64,000 nucleotides of DNA from Auriscalpium vulgare (taxonomy: Eukaryota > Basidiomycota > Agaricomycetes > Russulales > Auriscalpiaceae): assembly GCA_019915015.1 (NCBI GenBank), contig JAHBBC010000018.1:62001-126000 (forward strand), in the 5' to 3' direction. Below, piece by piece: positions 56,710 to 64,000 of the stretch. The position numbers were made by a program, and so were the translations under genes. The notes under the pieces are model-generated. The model was not told the DNA's origin. It ran no database searches and saw only the letters and a list, made by a program, of their open reading frames with translations. Every line of letters begins with the position of its first letter. Position 1 is the stretch's first letter.

Positions 56710-59700
56710 ATGTCTGTCTCTCGGTTTTTCCACAACATCAGCCATCCCAAACTCAAGCGGGGGCACTCGGCCGACGAACTTGGGCGACCAGGCAAGTCAC
56801 AATCTCCGACTGATTCGGCACCTCGGCGGCCGGCTCCTCGTGCTTTGACACTGGCAACACCTGGCGATCCCGGCTTGAGCACGTCGTCTACCCTGCGTAA
56901 CTCGTCGCCACTATCAACCAGCAATAAGCCAACGTCTGCAGATGGCTACGTCGCCAGTCCAGAGACGGACGCAACCGGCGAGCCAGACTTAGTTCCGGAA
57001 ACCAGCTCACCTCCCGTTGGCGCGTTCACGTCCACTCTTGTCGTTGCCTGGGACCAAGTGAAGAATGGCCCCGAAAGCGCTCCGGACGTTATCCGGGTGG
57101 TTAACGATGCCGGTAAGTTCGTCCTTGCTACGTCCAGGCGAAATGGAAGTCACCCGTTGGCAGAGGACAGTGTGGATGCGGCACTAGACGTCAAAAATAC
57201 ATATGCACCGCTCGTGACAGCAGCTGTGACCGTTTTTGAGGACACTGGTATCGCTCAGCACATAGAGGATGGGATCGATCACTTCTTCGAGGGCATGCCG
57301 GTCTTCATGAATGCTCTCGATGCTGTTGCGGAGATACATCCATTCATAGCAGGTATGTGGATCTTCAAGTTGACATTCTCCGTGGCTAGATTTGGAGATT
57401 TACGCTGGTCCGCAGTCGCCGTCATGGCGTTCAAGACTGTGTATACCCTCGAGGTGAAGCGGCGCGGCAACGAAAAGAAGGTCATCGCTCTATACGTGGA
57501 GATGAAGGACCTGATGGCCGTTCTGCTCCAGTAAGGGGATGTACCTTCCTGATGTTCTTGCCTTCTCACCAGGCTTTCGCTGTCAGATTGCAGGACATTC
57601 GAGACGAGAAAGTTGTCGCACCTGACAAGACCACCATTGAAGATCGCCTGAAGAGTCTCGTCGAAAAGACCGCGGATGACATCAAAACATGCTCGAACGC
57701 CTGCGACACGTATTGCAAGAAGAAACTGCTTGCCAAAGTCTTTCAGGGCCCACTCTGGGACACCAAACTTCTTTCATTTGTCGATGTGTTCGAGAAGCGG
57801 CGCACCGCGATCGAATTCGCCCTCTCCATCCACACCACAGAGACTTTGGAGGCAATGACCGCCAAGCTCAGCAATGTCGACAACTCGACGAAACAGGTCA
57901 ATGCAAAGTGCGTCTCCATCATGTGTACGGAGTTATAGCCGCAGTGATGACCGCGCCTCAGGATCGACGTCTTGATGACGATGTTTGAAACTCTCGTGAG
58001 CAAGGAGCAGAAGACGGTTGCCGAGATAGTAGCAGCCAACGGCGGTGCGAAAGCTGTTCGCAATAATGACAAGATGCTTGCGACGCTCGACAGTTCGGTG
58101 GCGTTTGCCACCCAGGAGTCGAGGATTCGATCCACTGGAACTGCAGCGCTGGAAGAATTGAGAGACGACCTCATGGAAGATCCAGACTCCGCCGTGGTCA
58201 AGAACATGGTTGTATTTTCGCGCAAGTTCGAAATCCAGAAACGACAGATCATCGACGAGATCGCGCTTGTCGTCCGGCGAGAGACTGACCGGATCATCAA
58301 AGAGGTGACGACGGGGGCCCATGATCGAATTCTTGACAAGGTCAGTACGAGCTGCGCTTATTTAACTCGTGCATTCGTCTGACGTGTGCGCTGTAGTCGA
58401 TCCATGACATTTGGAAGGAGATGGTGATTTACAGTCACACTCTCTCCCGGAAATTGTATTCGAAGCTGACATCTGTGACAGGGTTGGCGCGGCAATGTGA
58501 AGGCACGCCACTTCGTACTAGCCCTTCGAGACTACTACCTGGAGAAGATGCAGGACGAGACACCGAAGATCAAGGGCATCACCGTTATGAAGGACGACAA
58601 AACTGATACGGACGCATGGGCTATCAAATATATCGATGTCGGACGCCTGCAGCGCATCCTGGAGGCATTTGACGACGACGCCTCAGGGTTCATCACCGTC
58701 AGCGAAGTGAATCGCTTCACAAGCAGTCGCCCGATTGACTGGAGGTAGGCTTTAGAAAGTCCCGTTTGTCGTTGACGACTCATTTGTGGGTAGCCTACCT
58801 CATTGGATTGCGTACTGGGCGACAGGTATGCTTTGAAGGACTGCGCATGATCGGACTTGGAACTGACGTGATGAAGGATGGCGTTCGACTATCATCGACT
58901 ACGCGAAGAAGATAGAGATGTTATTTTTGAAGATGGAAGCAGTCCATGCGAAGCTGCTGCCGGCTAACAGACACCATATTGATCAATACGATAAGTGGGT
59001 ATGGGAGGCCGTTCACCTTCTGTCGGCGACCGTCAAGAATGCGAACACTGCCAATGCTCATCAAGACAAGTTCGCGAAGTACGTTGAGGCAGAGGAGAAC
59101 CGTCTCCGCGAGAACCTGAGAGCAGTAGATTATTTCATCGATGATGACAATACCGTTACGCTCATTTCTGGCATCGGGCGCATCGAAAAAGTGGGTGAAT
59201 GCATACCGCCCCGGAATTGTGTATTGACAACCTTGTCAGAATGCATTCCCTCTGCTTTATCTGCTGCTCAATCGCCACTACGAAATCATGAAAATTGGAA
59301 CAACGAAAGTGCTCTCCCCTTATGAAATTTTCGATGCGAGCAACAGTATTATGCATGTCACGAATGCTCTCAGAAGCCGCATGAGGCACCTACAAAGTTA
59401 GTTTCTATGCGCTAATTATTGAGGGAGCATCCTTTGACTTGGAACCTCAGACATATTTACGCAGCAGAAGATGGATGTTGCGAAGCAATTCGAAAACTTT
59501 GCATGTGGTGTGGTGAGTCGGATATCATTTCGACTGTCTGTCGTGTTGCTGACCGAGTTACAGTTCAAGTACTTTTATAAGGAGAGCGACCTCTTGACGC
59601 CCGAATACCTGAGGAGTCTAGGGTCAGACACCGTCCCGTACGATGGGTCCAAGGAAGAGTTGCCGCCGATTGAGATCCTCCGGTTGCCGTTCAAAGACGA

Positions 59701-60270
59701 GTTGGCCCTAGACGTCCGCACGTACCACATGCATTACCAGTCCGAGAAGCAGGCCAAAACTAACACTACGGTTGCGGCCCCGCTGAAAGACATGTGAGTC
59801 GCCCTGTCTTCTCCTGACCTCCCACTTTGATGTCTTTCAGTTTGGGCCGATGGTATGGAGCCCATTATGCGGATGACGAACGGAGCGGACGCGGCGGAGA
59901 AACTCTTCAAGCCATCGAATTGACCGTTGGCGAGGGTGAGAACATCGTCAAAGGCACGGGATACGGTAGCAAAGGCCATTTCGACATCGAGGGCATCTGT
60001 ACGACCAACGCTGAGGGCCCCCCTCACTGCACCGCCGCTCACGACGCTCGTCGCTCACTACTTCTTCCTGAAGAAAAGCCATGCAAAGAGAACACAGATA
60101 CCTGGTTTGACGCTACTACTAGGACCAGCAAACTGACTGTGTTCCATGTTGTGAGGGTGAGAGTTGAAAGTCAGGCCCGTCGTCGCGCGCGTTACGTTAC
60201 TGTGGGCACCCTTCAAGTGGACACCAACGACGCCCGGGACGATCAAAGCCATGCCAACCCGCGCACGTAA
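56710..60270 (+). pseudogene. EF-hand family copy E, truncated chimera
   Basis: Copy E starts at ATG 56710 (MSVSRFFHN) and follows the family exon by exon through the helices and EF-hand (loop 58671-58706) into the beta-rich exon ('LGRWYGAHYADDE'). At about 60017, after 'CTTNAEG', the sequence changes to the duplicated upstream region of the oxidase (equal to 44520 onward). The open frame continues for about 84 foreign codons ('PPHCTAAHDARRS' to 'SHANPRT') and stops at 60268-60270. Both zinc fingers and the coiled coil are gone. The join is inside 'GGGCCCCCC'-like sequence shared by both partners. If expressed, the product is an EF-hand protein with a novel tail whose gene ends only about 70 bp before the oxidase ATG. 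Confidence 0.82.
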
Positions 60271-62965
60271 TCCAACAGCCTTCTCTCTACCCTTCTACCT
60301 CTGAACGCGACTCCTCTTGAGTCTTCACCCAGACACACATGCGCGTCGCAGTTGTCGGCTCTGGCGTCTCGGGCCTCGCGGCATCATGGGTACGTCGTCT
60401 ACGCGGTGGCCCAGTTAGGCTGCTGAAGAACGGCTCTAGCTTTTGAATGAGCAAACGGACCATGAGGTGCATCTCTACGAGGCGGATGCGCGACCAGGCG
60501 GCCACGCCAACACGGTCTCTGCCACGGTACCTGGCTACAGCGATGTCGATGTTGACACGTACGTCGAGCTTCAACATTCCCTACACAATGAAGCTGAGTC
60601 TAGCGTTCTTCATACAGCGGATTCGTACGCCAGTCAGTCTCGTTTATGATCTTCATCTGACGTCCCTCAGATCGTCCTGAACCCCACCACGTACCCAAAC
60701 TTCCTGCGCTTCCTGCGGAGCAAGCCCGAGTTGACGATCCTCCCCACCGAGATGACGTTCAGCGTCTCACGCGACGGCGGCGCGTTCGAGTGGGCTGGCG
60801 ACGGGATACGGTCCGTGTTCTGCCAGCCCTGGCGCGTCTTCGAGCCGCGCATGTGGCGCATGTTGTACGACGTCCTCCGGTTCAATGCATGCGCGCGCTC
60901 CATCCTCAAGGACGACAAGGCAGACCTTGGAGCGGAGATGTCCATCGGGGAGTATATGCAGAAGGAGGGGTACTCGGATGCGTTCAGGGATGACTATCTG
61001 CTGGTGCGTGGTGTGAGCATCTTCGGATGGGACGTTGTTGACGCGACGAACACGGATATAGCCTATGACCGCCGCCGTCTGGAGCACCCCGCCGGATGTA
61101 TGCGCGCTGGACTTCCCTGCGAAGACACTCGTGCGTGTGCGTGCGCTCCCCTTGGCGTATATGCTGATTGGTTCCTTCAGATACGGTTCTTGCACAACCA
61201 TCATCTCCTGCAAATCACTGGCAAACCATCCTGGTTGACAATCAAGGGCGGCAGGTTTGTCTTATATATGCTTTGTAGGCCAATTGGAAATCCATGCTTA
61301 CAGTCATCCAGCAAGAAATATGTTGACATCATCGTATCTGCACTTCCTGCCTCGCAGCTCCACGTTTCTACACCGATCAAGTCCGTATCACCCAGCGAAC
61401 AGGGCCGTGGAGTCACGCTGCAAACCGAATCCGGTACCATCGAAACGTTCGACCACGTCATCTTTGCGTGCCATTCCGACCAGGCTTTGCGCATTATCAA
61501 CGCCGGAGATCGCGGGGCGACACAGGACGAGCAGAGGATCTTGGGAGGGTTCGAATGGAGCCAGAACGAGGTCGTGCTGCATCACGACGAGGAGGTGAGT
61601 GCTGGTCAGTCTTAAAGTTATGGGAGTTTGCCTGACGACATGCTCGCACGCAGTTCATGCCGCGCTCGAAGCTTGCCTGGTCGTGCTGGAACTATCTCAC
61701 AACCTCCGGAGTTGACGCACAGGGCAACCCTCAGCCTAACAATGCTCAAGTCTCCCTGTAAGCAACTCCTTTCCTATAAATCTGACACTGCAACTCAACC
61801 ATGTCCTCCATCCAGAACTTGTATGCAAACGCCTATCACATCTCAAATCCCTCGCTGACCCCGCCTACCTATCTTCCTCTTCCCAATATAGACTACATGA
61901 ACGCCCTCCAGCACCTCGAAGATCGGACCTACGGCGTCCTCCTCGCCACGCTCAACCCGCTCACGCCGTCCAATCCGACGAAAGTGCTCGGCCGCTACTC
62001 CTACGCACACCCGGTCCTCACCGCGCGCGCCGTGCGTCTGCAGGCCGAGCTCCCGACGATCCAGAACGTGCGCGGCCTGTCGTTCGCGGGCGCGTGGACG
62101 CGGTACGGATTCCACGAGGACGGGTTCGCGTCGGGCCTGCGCGCCGCGCTCGCCGTGGCGCGCGGGTCTGGGCGCGCGCTGAAGTCCGACATCGAGGTGC
62201 TGGATGCGGAGCGGGCGCATGCTAGCGACGTCGGACGGCTTGCGGGTGCGTTCGCGGCGTTTGAGGGGTCCGGCGCGAGAGAGCTGGTGGGGAGGCTTCT
62301 GGTGCCCGTGCTGCTGGGTCTGCAGATCGTGGTGTATTGGGTGCTGGCGCGGGCGGGCAGGCTGCAGTCCGTCAAAGGGAAGTCTGCCAAAGGCAAGGAG
62401 AAAGCAAAGGCGGATTGAGGCTCGTGAGGACGTCGCAACTCCTGTTTGACTATTGATTTGGCCTACAGTACTCTGTTATTTTGTGTGTGAAGCACGGAGA
62501 AACACATCGCATTGCGCTCCGCAGTCGTTCTGCCACTTCTGCGACTGACATGGTGCGGTCCAGGCCCGCCAAGTCCCTTCGTTGGCAATGCATCCGGCTC
62601 AAGCTCGCAGTCGATTCTGCTTTCGAATTCGAAGTGCGCGTGCTGCCTCCCGCGGTGATGCCGATGCCAGTTGGTCCCGAGGCTTCGTGCATTCCACTGG
62701 TCCCACACACCGAGGCGCACGCCATGAGCTGACCCTCGTGCTCTCGAAGCAAGCCTTGCACGACCAATCACAACATGCACGGGTGTGTTTCTGCTCATGA
62801 GCGGAGTCAGACAGGGGGGAAACGGCGGAGACTGAGTTCATTCGCGGGGCACGTGTAGTACACGAGGTGGACGCATCGATATCCGCATCGCAGGATATCA
62901 GCCCCCTCACCAGGCGGGCACTTTCCCAGTTAGCCAGAAAAGTCACTCTGTCGCATGCTGGTCTT
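60017..62965 (+). repeat. Segmental duplication, right copy (pairs with 44520-47467)
   Basis: Right partner of the block at 44520. The left breakpoint cuts EF-hand copy E. Toward its right end the sequence is closer to the F2-S2 region (49280-51290) than to the oxidase 1 region, e.g. 'CAGATCGTGGTG' and the 47-bp insert at 62969-63015. The copy is therefore a mosaic. Confidence 0.9.
60339..62418 (+). CDS. FAD-dependent amine-oxidase-like protein, copy 2
   Basis: Nearly identical to copy 1 with the same exon layout shifted by 15,497 bp, including the 7-nt microexon (60618-60624). Differences are a handful of substitutions, e.g. Ile to Met before '[10 protein letters not shown]' and Asn to Asp in an intron-adjacent position. 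The last-exon frame '[16 protein letters not shown]' through '[14 protein letters not shown]' to the stop at 62416-62418 is open. The frame conflict at the junction into this exon is the same as in copy 1, so it predates the duplication or reflects a splice site I did not recognise. The 5' neighbour is the chimeric copy E rather than the hydrolase, so its promoter may be compromised or altered. Confidence 0.78.
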
Positions 62966-63023
62966 GCTTAGTGGTGGAACGACTGTCTTCCGCGCAAGGT
63001 CGGCAACGGAGACTAGTCTTGCT
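62961..63023. mobile_element. 47-bp insertion, second copy by duplication
   Basis: Identical insert (62969-63015) and GTCTTGCT flanks (62961-62968, 63016-63023) as at 50208-50270. It shares the same position, so it was copied with the block rather than inserted independently. Confidence 0.75.
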
Positions 63024-63110
63024 GGTGATGTCCAGGTAAACAATGACGGGGAATATTCGCACTCCGAGTCGAAGGAGGCAGGCAGCCGAGAAGCCGATAT
63101 CCATTCGTCG

Positions 63111-63123
63111 CCGGACGGTCCGG
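63111..63123. promoter_or_regulatory. Palindrome CCGGACGGTCCGG upstream of S6
   Basis: Same site and spacing (142 bp to ATG) as upstream of S2. Confidence 0.5.
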
Positions 63124-63252
63124 GCCCAGACTTTTGGGCGGCTATGTGGCCCACTTGGTTGAAAAGTGAGCGTGGCTCCAAGTCGCCTGCTCTCCATTGA
63201 ACCGCATCCTTGCCCCTTCAATTCCCATCCCATCCCTCCCACCGCAACAATC

Positions 63253-64000
63253 ATGGCTCAGGCGGGTGCACAAGCTCTGCCGCTGCCGAACTGGGGCGAG
63301 GTTTCGCAGTCGTTGAACACACTGTCAACGAATATGGCTCTCGTGCCCAACACCGCTCCCGTCATCCAGGCGCAAGCCCTCGCCGACCTGCAGGCCTCCG
63401 TCGCTGCCCTGCAAGGCGTGAGTATGACTCTGACAACGCCGAAATCATGCTGAACCTACGTCTGTCAGCTTCCCAACATGATGCGGCAGCTCACGGACCA
63501 ACTCGCTGCTCTCAACGGGAAAGTCGACGCCCAAAATGTCACTTTCAACGGGAAAATCGACACTCTCACCGGGAAAGTCGACGCCCAAAATGTCACTTTC
63601 AACGGGAAAGTCGACACTCTCAACGGGAAAGTTGACGACCTCACCGCGAACGTCGCCGCCAACAATGTCTCACTGCAGGAGGTTAGCTTCAACCCTCCTG
63701 ATTGTTTTGCAGACTGATTTAGTCCTTGCATAGCTCACGAGAACTGTAACAATTCTGGACTGGAAGTACGCTGCCTCAATGCCTTACAACTCCATGTCAG
63801 TTGTCTCACTGAGTGATCACATTTTCTCCAGGTCCGAAGCTGCGAACATCTGCGCGCGAAATTCGCGTTTGAGGCTGACTGATGATATCACTGCAATCCC
63901 TGTGCATCCTGGTGAACCCGCGTGGCCGGAGAATTTTGTCTACCCTAATTCACGCAGGGAAATCTTGTCGCTATCGAACGACAGCCTCAAGCTCATTCTG
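63253..64000 (+). CDS. Coiled-coil/SAP-like gene S6 (3' end outside window)
   Basis: Exons 63253-63417, 63469-63681, 63734-63795 and 63832 onward remain in frame to the window edge ('NDSLKLIL'). It has the proper MAQAGAQ start. Compared with S2, exon 1 is shorter by two 21-bp heptad units ('LADLQASVAALQG'), while exon 2 is longer by seven codons ('MMRQLTDQLAALNGKVD'). It sits about 830 bp after oxidase copy 2, repeating the oxidase plus SAP-like order. Confidence 0.72.

Overview
The window looks like nuclear DNA of an agaricomycete (mushroom-forming basidiomycete). Nearly every gene is broken by short GT-AG introns, mostly 45-60 nt. There is a PRP6 splicing factor, an AVL9/DENN-type protein, an actin and a DUF6534-like membrane protein, alongside several lineage-restricted families. 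A polypore-type white-rot fungus would fit, but that is inference. I saw no rRNA, tRNA, CRISPR array or intact autonomous transposon.

Layout. From 1 to 10.6 kb, two minus-strand copies (A, B) of a large EF-hand / zinc-finger / coiled-coil gene lie beside a seven-helix membrane protein gene and a relic of it. PRP6 occupies 12.1-15.3 kb. Copy C of the EF-hand family (15.98-20.7 kb, plus strand) carries an in-frame stop. A divergent actin (22.1-23.6 kb) has a 6-nt microexon. From 25.1 to 28.1 kb lie a decayed coiled-coil/SAP-like gene and a short-chain dehydrogenase pseudogene. Copy D (28.4-33.2 kb) is the best intact member with copy B. From 33.5 to 44.3 kb lie single-copy genes: a DUF6534-like membrane protein, AVL9, a 192-residue protein with an internal duplication, and an alpha/beta hydrolase.

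From 44.5 kb to the right edge the DNA is a young mosaic of duplications. A two-gene module, a COG2907-like FAD amine-oxidase-type gene followed by a small coiled-coil gene with a SAP-like C-terminus, is repeated in intact, truncated and decayed forms. EF-hand copy E (56.7-60.3 kb) has been cut by one of these duplications, so its 3' part is replaced by the upstream region of the second oxidase gene.

Most notable: (i) the five-copy EF-hand family with a helical N-terminus loosely like fungal cell-death/STAND N-terminal bundles; (ii) a 13-bp palindrome kept upstream of the repeated SAP-like genes; (iii) insertions of only 47-61 bp with 8-9-bp target-site duplications, three of them proven by empty sites in paralogous blocks; (iv) heptad minisatellites that change the coiled-coil length between paralogs. 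Introns and starts were assigned by reading splice signals and frame continuity. No database search was run.
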